Notes: generated by a model not told the origin, from the letters alone. A stretch of DNA of 64,000 nt from Hymenobacter sp. DG25A (GCF_001280305.1 NZ_CP012623.1:2914001-2978000); one strand, 5' to 3'; shown: positions 55,001 through 62,589, numbered from the stretch's first letter. Numbers and translations are program-made.

Positions 55001-55124
55001 GACGCTACCGGCGGGCACACACAGCGTGCTGGTTACCCCGGACACCAAAGCCCTGGGTATGTATATGCTCAATATCAGCACCACTAACGGGCCCACCCAG
55101 CACATCAGGGTAGTGCAGCAATAA
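49065..55124 (+). CDS. Giant T9SS cargo protein with 17 Cys-paired repeats
   Basis: The 2019-residue paralogue of the preceding gene has the same architecture: pre-signal extension and signal (WRGVFLLSILLLSSSLNSLG), an N-terminal domain ending DFMIIDDINISSCP, and 17 repeats of ~72-76 residues (about 256-1540). The repeat consensus is F..VC...AFxLTGG.P.GGVYSG, then a Y.F.P...GVGTHTITY stretch, then NGCS. The TTWTGAVSNNWFDARNW domain, an FN3-like segment and a type A sorting domain (YPNPF, about 1938-2019) follow. Many repeats are near-identical at DNA level. An internal ATG at 49167 may be the real start. It is probably cell-surface or released; an adhesive role is inferred from layout only. 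Confidence 0.92.
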   Translation: MQHILLTTTIPSAPRERGPVRSLLSGLLQDGCATMWRGVFLLSILLLSSSLNSLGQVFYQSGFEGGDCPATNPVENDPFDPVFTYDKAVGTTIGRVAKDTRQGYNIVPRTGCFAGLITNEGTNTQTYDGSIITQLITFEPGYNYKIEVFAKVSTTANSTPKPGSLRIMGIPSSLAPTNSNATNSASRVIYEPSGTTSSFVPNNVLTNTYTSYSGTFSVTATTQYYIAFKLQSPSVTTGAQAKDFMIIDDINISSCPTTTLAAQPTVCSTFAPFALTGGLPLGGVYSGTGVTTPAQNGTANYQFNPALAGIGTHTITYTAPNAPKSQGSASCPLSAYTATRPLVVTAPTTLGALAPVCRDAAAVALTTGAPAGGVYSGTGVSLVNGSYWFTPGTAGVGTHTITYAVNGCTASQSITVKTTTLVSFASVCVNASPFVLGGGSPEGGVYSGPGVSLVDGKYQFDPAAAGVGIKSILYTADGCSASKNITVIATPTLAAFDAICEGTSLTLSGGLPVGGSYASPTAGAITQSSTGAYLFNAAKTLAPGEYEVTYTTNCGTSASQIIKITALPTLTAFSEVCLDAPAFALSGGAPTGGVYSGKGVLLVDGSYQFTPAMAGVGTHTITYTVNGCSTTSTILVKALPTLTAFSEVCLDAPAFALSGGAPTGGVYSGKGVLLVDGSYQFTPAMAGVGTHTITYMVNGCSATQGLTVKKTALPAYGARCVNTAAFNLTTGTPAGGVYSGLGVTTPEQNGTSYYKFDPATAGVGTHTITYTANGCSTSGDIVIKPAPTLAPFSAVCIDAPAFNLTGGLPEGGVYSGTGVTTPEQNGTSYYQFDPSTATAAGTRTITYSVNGCSATQGLTVKKTALPAYGARCVNTAAFNLTTGTPAGGVYSGLGVTTPEQNGTSYYKFDPATAGVGTHTITYTANGCSTSGDIVIKPAPTLAPFSAVCIDAPAFNLTGGLPEGGVYSGTGVTTPEQNGTSYYQFDPSTATAAGTRTITYSVNGCSATQSLVVKALPTLSAFNAVCANAAAINLTTGTPAGGVYSGTGVTTPAQNGTSYYQFNPATTGVGTYTITYSANGCSTSRDIVVKEPPTFALLTDVCVNAAAFTLTGGLPEGGVYSAAKGVSLVNGVYLFNPATAGVGTHTITYSVNGCSATQSLVVKALPTLSAFNAVCANAAAINLTTGTPAGGVYSGTGVTTPAQNGTSYYQFNPATTGVGTYTITYTANGCSTSNSITVKDISLAAFPDVCANENAFTLTGGLPAGGIYSGPGVSAIGSSGKYLFTPSANLVGKTNLITYTINGCSISQPITVKPAPTLAAFAPICQGTSLTLSGGGPAGGVYSSPTAGAVTQPTAGTYVFNAAKTLAAGTYQITYQATNGCAVSQTITIIATPTLAALGTMCQSDAAIALTGGAPAGGAYSGPGVTSSTLNGVTTYQFSPSAAGSGVHTISYTTSCGLATRPLTVIATPTLAPFAKPVCINGTLALTGASPGGGTWSGPGVTGSTFSAAAALQTGDGPFIITYTTGCGSVSQPLVVTNTTTWTGAVSNNWFDARNWTACVPDPVINGIVPVPSDTRPYPVISGGTGEVLTLTVSGKWTLPGGNLDLYGNFDTSGNGTFEQKAGTFTLKGLNQAIAGATFYNLTSATNGIKTLTGNVGVTNLLNMQMGVMETSSSYMADLGTTGSISETDASYVLGRVRSIRTVPASGTQAFGNIGLSLAVNSGLSPGNTTVLRVTGPNTAQSGLPGSTSILRYFDVSATGGNLTSPPMDMTATFAYREAELNGIAEANLMLFRSVNNGLSWGQVYGTVSEAGNNFAGARLTSLGRLTLGNRELPLPVSLMSFSAKRQQQTTLLNWSTASEKNNDGFSVETSHNGVSFQAIGFVKSLSGNSQTVQNYSFIDRANRPAGVQYYRLQQVDLDGKAGYSPVQTVVVQAGGMQMSAYPNPFHSTLTVDVSLVAASPITIVMHDALGREVYRSSTRTLPAGTHSVLVTPDTKALGMYMLNISTTNGPTQHIRVVQQ
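50760..51191 (+). repeat. Tandem 216-bp repeat within the giant gene
   Basis: Two in-frame copies (50760-50975 and 50976-51191) encode repeats 5 and 6. The first ~185 bases are nearly identical (one G/A change seen). The last part diverges, and the second copy's end matches the start of the 456-bp block, suggesting a recombination joint. Confidence 0.85.
51153..52064 (+). repeat. Tandem 456-bp exact repeat within the giant gene
   Basis: Copies 51153-51608 and 51609-52064 appear base-for-base identical by eye. Each encodes two repeat units (152 residues, residues 697-848 and 849-1000). Absence of even silent changes points to a very recent duplication or gene conversion. Confidence 0.88.
52065..52736 (+). 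repeat. Dispersed 225-bp exact repeat within the giant gene
   Basis: Copies at 52065-52289 and 52512-52736, 447 bp apart, encode repeats 11 and 13 (residues 1001-1075 and 1150-1224) and look identical by eye. A different repeat lies between them, so the duplicated block was probably a two-unit segment that has since diverged in one half. Confidence 0.85.
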
Positions 55125-55141
55125 CCAGCTGCTAAGCATAC

Positions 55142-55179
55142 AAAAAAAGCCTCCTGATTTATTCAGGAGGCTTTTTTTA
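55142..55179. terminator. Bidirectional terminator between T9SS gene and sdaA
   Basis: The palindrome AAAAAAGCCTCCTGA / TCAGGAGGCTTTTTT with a 5-base loop can end both the giant T9SS gene (plus) and the serine dehydratase gene (minus). Confidence 0.92.
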
Positions 55180-55190
55180 TGGTCTTGATT

Positions 55191-56096
55191 TTATTCAGTA
55201 TCCTCGTCGGGCAGAATATTGACATCCTGCACCAGCACCATCTTCTCAATTTCGCGGCCCCGGGTGGTATTGGCCAGTCCGCCGAGGGCGGTTTCCTTGT
55301 AGCGGGTTTCCATGCTCTGGCCCACCTCGCCCAGGGCGGCCACGCACTGATCCACCGGAATAACGGGGTCTACGCCGGCAATGGCAATTTGGGCGGAGGA
55401 GAAGGCAATGGCCGCGGCGGAGGCATTGCGCACCACGCAGGGCACTTCTACCAGGCCCGCTACCGGGTCACAGACCAGGCCCAGCATACACTGAATGGTA
55501 ATGGCCACAGCGGCAAAGGTGTACTCCACGCTGCCTCCCAGGCAGTAGACAATGGCCCCGCTGCCCATAGCCGCTGCCGAGCCGGTTTCGGCCTGGCAGC
55601 CGCCTACGGCCCCGGCCAGGGAGGCGTTCTGCTCAATAATAAGGGCAATGCCGGCGGCTACCAGCAAGCCTTCCAGAATCTGCCGGTCATCAAGCTTATG
55701 CAAATCCTGCAGCGTGACCAGCACGCCGGGCAGAATACCGGAAGCCCCGGCTGTGGGGGCCGCCACTACGCGGCCCATGCAGGAATTCACTTCCTTGGCG
55801 CCCAATGCCCGAATGATGAGGTTTTTAAACTCCGGGGAAAGCACCGTAATGGGCGAAGCGGCTATTTTCTTCGCGCCGTTGTTGATCATGCCCGAGCGGG
55901 AGGTCATGTCGCCGGTCAGGCCGGTGTGCACGGCGTCGCGCATCACGTCATAGGCGCGCTGCAGCCCTGCCCAGATTTCTTCTTCGGTACGGCCTTTCTG
56001 CTCTATTTCGTAGGTGAGAACGGGCTGGTATAGCGGCTCGCTGGTGGCGGCGCAGTGCGCCTGCCAGGAGGCAAAATCAGTGAATAATAAGGACAT
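55191..56096 (-). CDS. L-serine dehydratase, iron-sulfur type, alpha subunit
   Basis: The 301-residue protein matches the alpha chain of oxygen-sensitive L-serine ammonia-lyase, which makes pyruvate and ammonia: GLTGDMTSRSGMINNGAKKI, MGRVVAAPTAGASGILPGVL and LGLVCDPVAGLVEVPCVVRN. Candidate 4Fe-4S cysteines are in NSCMGR, GGCQAE and the VCDP/VPCV pair. The ATG at 56096 (MSLLFTDFASW) is preferred over a start 41 codons upstream. No beta subunit is nearby. Confidence 0.92.
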   Translation of the reverse strand: MSLLFTDFASWQAHCAATSEPLYQPVLTYEIEQKGRTEEEIWAGLQRAYDVMRDAVHTGLTGDMTSRSGMINNGAKKIAASPITVLSPEFKNLIIRALGAKEVNSCMGRVVAAPTAGASGILPGVLVTLQDLHKLDDRQILEGLLVAAGIALIIEQNASLAGAVGGCQAETGSAAAMGSGAIVYCLGGSVEYTFAAVAITIQCMLGLVCDPVAGLVEVPCVVRNASAAAIAFSSAQIAIAGVDPVIPVDQCVAALGEVGQSMETRYKETALGGLANTTRGREIEKMVLVQDVNILPDEDTE

Positions 56097-56190
56097 GGGT
56101 GGGAGTTTAAAATGGGACAGGCCTTTAGCGAAACATCGGGCCCAGGGTAGTGGTGCGAAAATCGACATAATTTCCGGCAAGCCCACCCAC

Positions 56191-56230
56191 AAAAAAGCCC
56201 CTATAAGCCTGTACGGCATAAAGGGGCTTT
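56191..56230 (-). terminator. Terminator after msrB
   Basis: Read on the minus strand, the AAAGCCCC stem closes with AGGGGCTTTTTT and a T run. It lies 21 bases after the msrB stop and upstream of sdaA. Confidence 0.85.
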
Positions 56231-56250
56231 GTATGTACGCGCACGGCTAT

Positions 56251-56712
56251 CTATTGCACCGGCGCGCCTTCGTTCACCAGCTTAATAGCCGCCGAGTTAA
56301 TGCACAGGCGCAGGCCGCCGGGCGGGGGACCATCCGGGAAAACGTGGCCCTGATGAGCGTCACAGGTATTGCAGAGCACCTCTACGCGCGTCATGCCGTA
56401 GCTGGTGTCTTTCTTGTATTTGAGGGCATTTTCCTTGACCGGCTGCGTAAAGCTGGGCCAGCCGGTGCCCGACTCAAACTTGGTGCGGGAGTCGTAGAGC
56501 GGGGTGCCGCAGCACACGCAGGCGTAGAGGCCGGCTTCGTGGGCCTCGCAGTACTCGCCGGCAAAGGCGCGCTCGGTGCCGTGCTGGCGGGTAATGTAAT
56601 ACTGCTCCGGCGTAAGTTGGGCTTTCCACTCTTCGTCGGTTTTTTCTACGCGTTTATCGGGGGCCGGGCTGCCTTGGTTGGCCAGCCGGATGACGTCATT
56701 CCAGGTTTGCAT
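56251..56712 (-). CDS. msrB: Peptide-methionine (R)-S-oxide reductase
   Basis: MsrB repairs oxidised methionine in proteins. The 153-residue protein has two CxxC zinc pairs (CVCCG and CNTC), the GTGWPSFTQP loop and the catalytic Cys in LRLCINSAA. The ATG at 56712 (MQTWNDVIRLANQ) gives the family length; a start 18 codons upstream is rejected. It is 110 bp from the divergent nnr gene. Confidence 0.96.
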   Translation of the reverse strand: MQTWNDVIRLANQGSPAPDKRVEKTDEEWKAQLTPEQYYITRQHGTERAFAGEYCEAHEAGLYACVCCGTPLYDSRTKFESGTGWPSFTQPVKENALKYKKDTSYGMTRVEVLCNTCDAHQGHVFPDGPPPGGLRLCINSAAIKLVNEGAPVQ

Positions 56713-56822
56713 ATCAGAAGGATTGAAATTCAGAGGACAAATAATACTTACCGGACAAACGCCCAAAACGTACCTGAAGTTTTCAGACTTGTCCGTTTGC
56801 CTGCCGTACGTAGATTTCAGCT

Positions 56823-58340
56823 ATGAAACTTCTCTCCGCCTCCCAAACCCGCCAGGCCGATCAGGCCACGATTCAGGCCGAAGGCATTCGTTCCGAAGAT
56901 CTGATGGAGCGGGCGGCTACGGCGTTGGCTAGGTGGCTGATGCAGCGCCTGCCCCTGCAAACGCCAGCCCGGGAAATTCACGTTTTCTGCGGCCCCGGCA
57001 ATAACGGCGGCGACGGGCTGGCAGCCGGCCGCCTGCTGCACGAGGCCGGCTACCCCATAAGCGTGTGGCTCCTGCCCGCCAGCCAGCATTCCGCTGATTT
57101 TACCCTGAACCGCCAGCGCCTGCCCGCTGACATTCCTTGCCAGGAAATCAACCCTGAACAACTGCCCACACTTCCTGCTACCGCAGTGGCCGTTGATGCC
57201 CTGTTTGGCACGGGCTTAACCCGGCCGCTGGAAGGAACAGCCGCCACCGTCGTTCAGCACCTCAACCAGGCCGGGGTTACGGTGGTGTCCGTTGATGTGC
57301 CTTCCGGGCTACTACTGGATGCGCCCCAGCCAATGGGTAGCACGGTAGTACACGCCACCCATACCATTAGCTTTGAGTTGCCGAAACTGGCTTTTCTACT
57401 GCCCCAAAATGCCCTGTATGTGGGGGAATGGCACATTCTTCCCATTGGGCTGGCCGCTGAAGTTATCCACAATTTACCTGTGGATAACTACTTTGTGGAT
57501 GAAATAATGTTGATGAACCGTTTACCACACCGGCAAACGTTCGGGCATAAAGGCACCTATGGCCATGCCTTGCTGCTGGTGGGCAGCTATAGCAAAATGG
57601 GCGCCGGGGTGCTGGCTTCCCGGGCTTGCCTGCATAGTGGCGTAGGGCTGCTGACAGTCAGCCTGCCGGCGGCGGGGTACTCTATTCTGCAAACCGCCGT
57701 GCCCGAGGCTATGGCGCTAACCGACTCGCAACCCAATCACCTTTGTGACCTGCCGGAGCTTAAGTCCTATTCTGCAATTGGTATGGGCCCGGGGGTGGGG
57801 CAGCATGATGATACCCGCGCCTTGCTGGAGGACCTGCTCTGCACCAGTCAGGTGCCGCTGGTGCTGGATGCCGACGCACTGAATCTAATGGCCACCAACC
57901 GCCCCCTGCTGGATCTGCTTCCCCCCGACTCTATCCTGACGCCCCACCCCAAAGAGTTTGAGCGGCTGACAGAACCAGCCCGGCACGATTACCATCGGCT
58001 GGATCTGCTCCGCTCCTTTTGCCAGCAATACCGCTGCTTTACCGTGCTGAAAGGCGCCTATACCTGCACCGGCACGCCTACCGGCGAGCTGTACTTCAAC
58101 AGCACCGGCAACCCCGGCATGGCCACCGGGGGCAGCGGCGACGTGCTGACCGGGGTTCTCACGGCGTTGCGCGCTCAGGGGCTGGCTCCGCTGGATGCCT
58201 GCTTGGTAGGTGTGTATGCCCATGGCCGCGCCGGCGACCTGGCCGCGCTCCAGACCGGGGAAATGGGCCTCACGGCCAGCGACCTGGTGGTGCAGCTGGG
58301 CCCGGCGCTGCGGGAGCTGACGCCCCCAAAAGCCTTATAG
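56823..58340 (+). CDS. nnr: Bifunctional NAD(P)HX epimerase / ADP-dependent dehydratase
   Basis: The 505-residue fusion repairs hydrated NAD(P)H. The N-terminal YjeF-type epimerase half shows FCGPGNNGGDGLAAGRLL and VDVPSGLLLD. The C-terminal carbohydrate-kinase-like dehydratase half (from about residue 230) shows GTYGHALLLVGSYSKMGAGV, AIGMGPGVGQ, TPHPKEFERL and NPGMATGGSGDVLTGVL. It is convergent with the UbiA-like gene, leaving two bases between the stops. Confidence 0.96.
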   Translation: MKLLSASQTRQADQATIQAEGIRSEDLMERAATALARWLMQRLPLQTPAREIHVFCGPGNNGGDGLAAGRLLHEAGYPISVWLLPASQHSADFTLNRQRLPADIPCQEINPEQLPTLPATAVAVDALFGTGLTRPLEGTAATVVQHLNQAGVTVVSVDVPSGLLLDAPQPMGSTVVHATHTISFELPKLAFLLPQNALYVGEWHILPIGLAAEVIHNLPVDNYFVDEIMLMNRLPHRQTFGHKGTYGHALLLVGSYSKMGAGVLASRACLHSGVGLLTVSLPAAGYSILQTAVPEAMALTDSQPNHLCDLPELKSYSAIGMGPGVGQHDDTRALLEDLLCTSQVPLVLDADALNLMATNRPLLDLLPPDSILTPHPKEFERLTEPARHDYHRLDLLRSFCQQYRCFTVLKGAYTCTGTPTGELYFNSTGNPGMATGGSGDVLTGVLTALRAQGLAPLDACLVGVYAHGRAGDLAALQTGEMGLTASDLVVQLGPALRELTPPKAL

Positions 58341-58342
58341 CC

Positions 58343-59242
58343 TTAGCGGGCGGCCCAGTACACGGCCAGGAACTGGAGCAGCATCACCCCATCGGCCAGC
58401 AAAGCAAAATAATAGTCGGAGCGCGACTCATTGGCCTGCCAGATGATGGCGGCGGTTAACAGGAGCGGCAGCGTGAGCACCCATATGTGCAGCGTGGTGG
58501 CCCCCGGCGGAATCAGCACCGTAGCCAGCGCCAGGGCACCCAGCGCCAGCAGCTTGGCCGCACGCACGCCAAAAAGCCCGGGAAAGGTATGGGTACCGCT
58601 CAGCCGGTCCTTGGTATAGTCCCGGATATCGAAGACGAAGGTAAGCGCCAGGATAAAGAAGAAGCGGCGGGCAAACAGCACCAGCACCACCGGCGAAAAC
58701 AGCGGCTGGTGGAGCTGCAGCGCCGGCATCCAGACCGTTACCGCCGACCATACATAGGCAATCAGAAACCCTTTTAGCAAGGGCACGTCGCGCAGGCTGC
58801 GCCGCTGGCCCTGGCGGCGCAGCACCGGCAAAGAGTACAGCACCGATATAATGGCTAGGTGCCCCAGAAACGGCGTCAGGTGCAGCCAGCCATCAAACAG
58901 GAAAACCCAGCCCGCTACCAGCAGGCTTATTACGGCCACTCCCAGCAGCGCGCGGCGGTGGCGCAGCATCCAGCGCTTGCGCGCCGAGAGCAGCGCCGGC
59001 TGCGTGTATTTGTAGGGTAATATGCTGTCGAGGTTGTACAGGAACAGCGTGGCAGTGAAAATAAGCAGGGCCAGCCGCGGCGGCATGGGTTGCTGCCAGA
59101 ACAGAAAAGTGGCAGCCGTGAGGCTGGTGGCCGCAGCAGCCACCAGCAGACTGCTATACAGAATGGCATCCAACAGCCCCCGCAGCCAGCCTACCAGTTG
59201 CGCCGCAATGCCAGCCGGGGCGGTAGGGAAAGAAGGGCGCAT
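58343..59242 (-). CDS. UbiA-like prenyltransferase family membrane protein
   Basis: The 299-residue protein has eight or nine hydrophobic helices and UbiA-type motifs, but the first Asp-rich motif is degenerate (LYNLDSILPYK in place of NDxxDxxxD); the second is DIRDYTKDRLSGTHT. It may prenylate an aromatic acceptor or be a diverged membrane protein. Quinone enzymes are not in the window. No partner is adjacent. Confidence 0.75.
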   Translation of the reverse strand: MRPSFPTAPAGIAAQLVGWLRGLLDAILYSSLLVAAAATSLTAATFLFWQQPMPPRLALLIFTATLFLYNLDSILPYKYTQPALLSARKRWMLRHRRALLGVAVISLLVAGWVFLFDGWLHLTPFLGHLAIISVLYSLPVLRRQGQRRSLRDVPLLKGFLIAYVWSAVTVWMPALQLHQPLFSPVVLVLFARRFFFILALTFVFDIRDYTKDRLSGTHTFPGLFGVRAAKLLALGALALATVLIPPGATTLHIWVLTLPLLLTAAIIWQANESRSDYYFALLADGVMLLQFLAVYWAAR

Positions 59243-59317
59243 AGCTGATAAAGCAGAGGGTGGATGGCACTGCAGGAGTGCTTCGTAAAGATACGTTGCC
59301 CGGCTGCTTTCCGGCGG

Positions 59318-60001
59318 TTACTCGCCGGTTTCGTCGTTGGGGGCATCTACCGGCTTGGATTCCGGGGAGCCCTGCTGCCGCAGGAAAATAGACAGCCCCA
59401 CAATAGAAACAATGGACAGGAACTCGCTCTGCCAGTTCTGGAAGGACTCAAACCAGAACCGGGAAGTAGCCATGTAGCCCCACATCGTAACTATGGGCTC
59501 CTGCTTATGCATCTGCTCAATATTGTATACCTCGGCTCCGCCTCTGGCGTGCAGCCACACGCTGGCAAAAAACAGCAGTGTAAAAGCAACGCTCAGGGAG
59601 TTTTTATACAGCAACAGCCACAGGCCGCCCTTGCGTACGGGCCACGGAGCACCCTTGCGGCTGGGGTTGGGCTTTCGGTCTACCTCTTCTTCTTCGTAAA
59701 GCTTCTTGGACTCCGAAGAACCTTTCTGCCGTAGACCAATGGTCAGGAGTACATACAGGGCCATCTGCAGAAACTCACTTTCCCAGTTCTCAAACGTGGC
59801 TTCTATAAAATGGCCTGAGGTGAGATATTGCGCAAAGGAAAGGAAGACGATGCCCATGTCTTTGAGCTCGTCGTTGTACTCATACCAACCCGTGATGCTC
59901 TGGCCCACCATAGTCAGTAGCACGAGAAACCCACCTACCAGGAGCAGGCCATTTTCATAAAGAAACCGCCGGAACGGTGATGAGGGAGGATTTTTGCGCA
60001 T
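59318..60001 (-). CDS. DUF6766-like membrane protein with internal duplication
   Basis: The 227-residue protein has two homologous halves joined by a charged linker (KKLYEEEEVDRKPNPSRKG). Each half has a YENG/YKNS start, two helices and a conserved FENWESEFLQMALYV or FQNWQSEFLSIVSIV motif followed by LRQKGSSESK or LRQQGSPESK. It matches DUF6766 as I remember it; function is unknown. It is 75 bp upstream (5' side) of the UbiA-like gene on the same strand. Confidence 0.75.
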   Translation of the reverse strand: MRKNPPSSPFRRFLYENGLLLVGGFLVLLTMVGQSITGWYEYNDELKDMGIVFLSFAQYLTSGHFIEATFENWESEFLQMALYVLLTIGLRQKGSSESKKLYEEEEVDRKPNPSRKGAPWPVRKGGLWLLLYKNSLSVAFTLLFFASVWLHARGGAEVYNIEQMHKQEPIVTMWGYMATSRFWFESFQNWQSEFLSIVSIVGLSIFLRQQGSPESKPVDAPNDETGE

Positions 60002-60053
60002 AACCGCCCCTTACGTAACCGCACTAAAAAAGTAGGGCCCAACGTATGCCGCC

Positions 60054-60103
60054 ATAAAAAACACCTTGCCGCTCCGGGTAAGGAAGCAACAAGGTGTTTT
60101 TAT
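60054..60103 (-). terminator. Terminator after ppa
   Basis: Arms ATAAAAAACACCTTG and CAAGGTGTTTTTAT around a 20-base loop. On the minus strand a T run follows the stem, 30 bases after the ppa stop. Confidence 0.8.
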
Positions 60104-60132
60104 AAACCACTGCTAGGCAGCAGAAACCAGAT

Positions 60133-60705
60133 TTACGACTGCAGGCTGGCCGACTGCCGGGCATGCTGCTCGGGGAAGGTTTCGTTGTAGAGCTGGATGC
60201 TCTTCTCCACAATCTGGTATGCTTCTTCGCGACCCATGAAACGCTCTACGCTTACGAGCTTATGCTCCAGGGCTTTGTAGTCCTCGAAGAAGCGCTGCAT
60301 TTCCAGCAGGGTGTGCGGGGGCAGGTCGGCAATATCGTTGTAGTGGTTTACCGATACATCGTTGGCGGCCACGGCAATGATTTTATCGTCTTCCTCGTCG
60401 CCGTCAATCATCTGCATCACTCCAATTACTTTGGCATCTACCAGGCACATGGGCACAATATCTACCGAGCAAAGCACCAGAATGTCCAGGGGGTCTTTAT
60501 CGTCGCAGTAGGTGCGGGGAATAAAGCCATAAGCCGCCGGATAGTGCACGGCGGAGAACAGAACCCGGTCCAGTTTGAGCAAGCCGCTGTCTTTATCCAG
60601 TTCGTATTTGCCTTTCGAGCCTTTCGGAATTTCAATAATGCCGTTCACAACTCGTGGGGCGTCATCACCGAGGGCTACGTCGTGCCAAGGATTAAAATGA
60701 GTCAT
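60133..60705 (-). CDS. ppa: Inorganic pyrophosphatase
   Basis: This type I soluble pyrophosphatase hydrolyses pyrophosphate to drive biosynthesis. The 190-residue protein shows [20 protein letters not shown], the metal-binding [11 protein letters not shown] and [20 protein letters not shown]. It is downstream of the PafA-type gene (111 bp) on the same strand, which makes a functional link through phosphate release plausible but unproven. Confidence 0.96.
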   Translation of the reverse strand: MTHFNPWHDVALGDDAPRVVNGIIEIPKGSKGKYELDKDSGLLKLDRVLFSAVHYPAAYGFIPRTYCDDKDPLDILVLCSVDIVPMCLVDAKVIGVMQMIDGDEEDDKIIAVAANDVSVNHYNDIADLPPHTLLEMQRFFEDYKALEHKLVSVERFMGREEAYQIVEKSIQLYNETFPEQHARQSASLQS

Positions 60706-60815
60706 TTTTGTGTGCCGTTAGCCGCCCCCGCCAAGGGGGCAGCTGTATGAAAAGAAACTGTTTATTACTACTTGACAGCAAGCTACCTGACAAACACCGC
60801 TGGCCTGCTCCTGTT

Positions 60816-62534
60816 TTATCGGCCCAGCACTTCCTGCAGCGGTTCCCCGGTGCAGCCATTGGGCTCCTGAATGTGCAGCCACCGCGCCACTGTGGGGGCA
60901 ATGTCGATAATACGTGCTGCTGAGTTGGACTCGCCGTGCTTTACGTGCCAGCCCCAAAAAAGTAGCGGTACGTGCGTATCATATGTACCCGATGAGCCGT
61001 GCGTAGCGCCTTTGTTGATGGGGTAAGTATACGATTCCAGCCAGCCCGGGGCCAGCACCACCGATACATCGCCGCTGCGTTTGGGGAAAAAGCCGTTTTC
61101 CAGGTACATAGGTATTCCTGTTTCCCAGTGCGACTGCTGAAAGTCCGGCGCGGTATAGGTGCGCACCACGCCCGTCATGCCCAGCATCACTTCGGCTGCT
61201 TCGCGCTGCACCTTCGCCAGATCCAGCTGCTTCTGGGCCAGCAGGAGGCGGTTCAGGTACACCTGCTGATTTTCGAAGCTCAGCACCCACTTGCCAGCGC
61301 CGTGCCGGCGCACCAGCTCACGCTGCAAAGAGTCACGCATCAGCGCCGAGCCCACGTTGCCGGCCGGAATGCCTTTATCCAGCAGGAAATCGGGGGCGTG
61401 GGCGCCGCCATGGTCGGCGGAGAGGAACACCAAAACTTGGCCTTTACCTACATTATCGTCCAGGTAGCGCAGCAGGCGCTCCAGGTCCTGGTCGAGGCGC
61501 AGGTAGGTATCCTCTACTTCGATAGAGTTCGGACCAAACTGATGACCCATGTAATCAGTGCTGGAAAAGCTCAGGGCCAGAAAATCGGTGACGTCGCGCT
61601 GGCCCAGCTGCTCATTGCGCAGGGCTTCCAGGGCGAAGTCCAGCGTCAGGGAGTTGCCAAAGGGCGTGGCGCGAATCAGGTCTAGGTTCTGGGGCGTGGC
61701 CACCGGCGCTTTCTCGCCTTCCGCCTGGAGGGCGTCTTTCACCGCGGGCGGCGCTCCGGCGCTTAGCTGGGGCAAATCGTGCGGAAACACCGGCCTGGCT
61801 TCGCCCTTGTACGCCGATTCCCACGGCACGTCATCGGCAGAGCTTTCCGTGTACTGCGCAATGGGCAGCAGCGTTTCCCAGGGCTTGCTCAGGTACTGGG
61901 CCGCTTTCTGCTGGCTATTGAAGCTGGCCACCCAGCCCGGCAGCGTGTTCTGGTAATAGGAGCTGCTGATGAAAGCGCCATTTGCGCCATCGTACCAGTA
62001 AGCCGCATTGGCCGCGTGGCCGGCGGGCAGAATGGAGCCGCGGTCCTTAATGCACACGCCAATGACTTTGCTCTGGAAGTTGGTTGCCAGGCGCAGCTCA
62101 TCGGTAATGGTGCTGGTAAGCATGTAGTGCGGCGACTGCTGCCCGGCGGCCGCTGAGCCACCCACCGACTTCACCGATTTATCTTCCGTGACATACGTGC
62201 CGCGGCCTTCTTCCCGCACGTACCAGTTGTTGCCCACAATGCCGTGCACCGAGGGCGTAGTGCCGGTATAAATGCTGGCGTGGCCGGGCCCCGTGTAGGT
62301 AGGCACGTAGTTATAGTGCGTGTTTTCGTAGCTGAAGCCCTGGCTGAGCAGGCGCTTAAAGCCGCCGTTGCCATACTTGTTCCAGTACCGGTACAGGTAA
62401 TCGTACCGCATCTGGTCTACCACAATGCCTACTACCAGTTTCGGCCGCTCCAGGGTTAGCGCATTACTTTTCTTCTGGGCAACTGCGGGCAGCCACACTA
62501 GGGCAGCTACCAGCCACAACAGGCTCTTTTTCAA
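60816..62534 (-). CDS. PafA-type alkaline phosphatase, exported
   Basis: The 572-residue protein has a signal peptide (MKKSLLWLVAALVWLPAVAQ) and an alkaline-phosphatase-superfamily core. Asp40 (GIVVDQM), the nucleophile Thr81 in TYTGPGHASIYTG, Asn102 in VGNN, and the Lys163-x-Arg165 pair (CIKDRG) line up with the known PafA active site to within one residue. It should release phosphate from organic phosphomonoesters in the periplasm. An exact -7 box lies upstream. Confidence 0.93.
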   Translation of the reverse strand: MKKSLLWLVAALVWLPAVAQKKSNALTLERPKLVVGIVVDQMRYDYLYRYWNKYGNGGFKRLLSQGFSYENTHYNYVPTYTGPGHASIYTGTTPSVHGIVGNNWYVREEGRGTYVTEDKSVKSVGGSAAAGQQSPHYMLTSTITDELRLATNFQSKVIGVCIKDRGSILPAGHAANAAYWYDGANGAFISSSYYQNTLPGWVASFNSQQKAAQYLSKPWETLLPIAQYTESSADDVPWESAYKGEARPVFPHDLPQLSAGAPPAVKDALQAEGEKAPVATPQNLDLIRATPFGNSLTLDFALEALRNEQLGQRDVTDFLALSFSSTDYMGHQFGPNSIEVEDTYLRLDQDLERLLRYLDDNVGKGQVLVFLSADHGGAHAPDFLLDKGIPAGNVGSALMRDSLQRELVRRHGAGKWVLSFENQQVYLNRLLLAQKQLDLAKVQREAAEVMLGMTGVVRTYTAPDFQQSHWETGIPMYLENGFFPKRSGDVSVVLAPGWLESYTYPINKGATHGSSGTYDTHVPLLFWGWHVKHGESNSAARIIDIAPTVARWLHIQEPNGCTGEPLQEVLGR

Positions 62535-62589
62535 ATGGAAAGACTATTAAGCACCGCATCGGCTTTCAGGAAACTTCCTAAAGCGGCTG

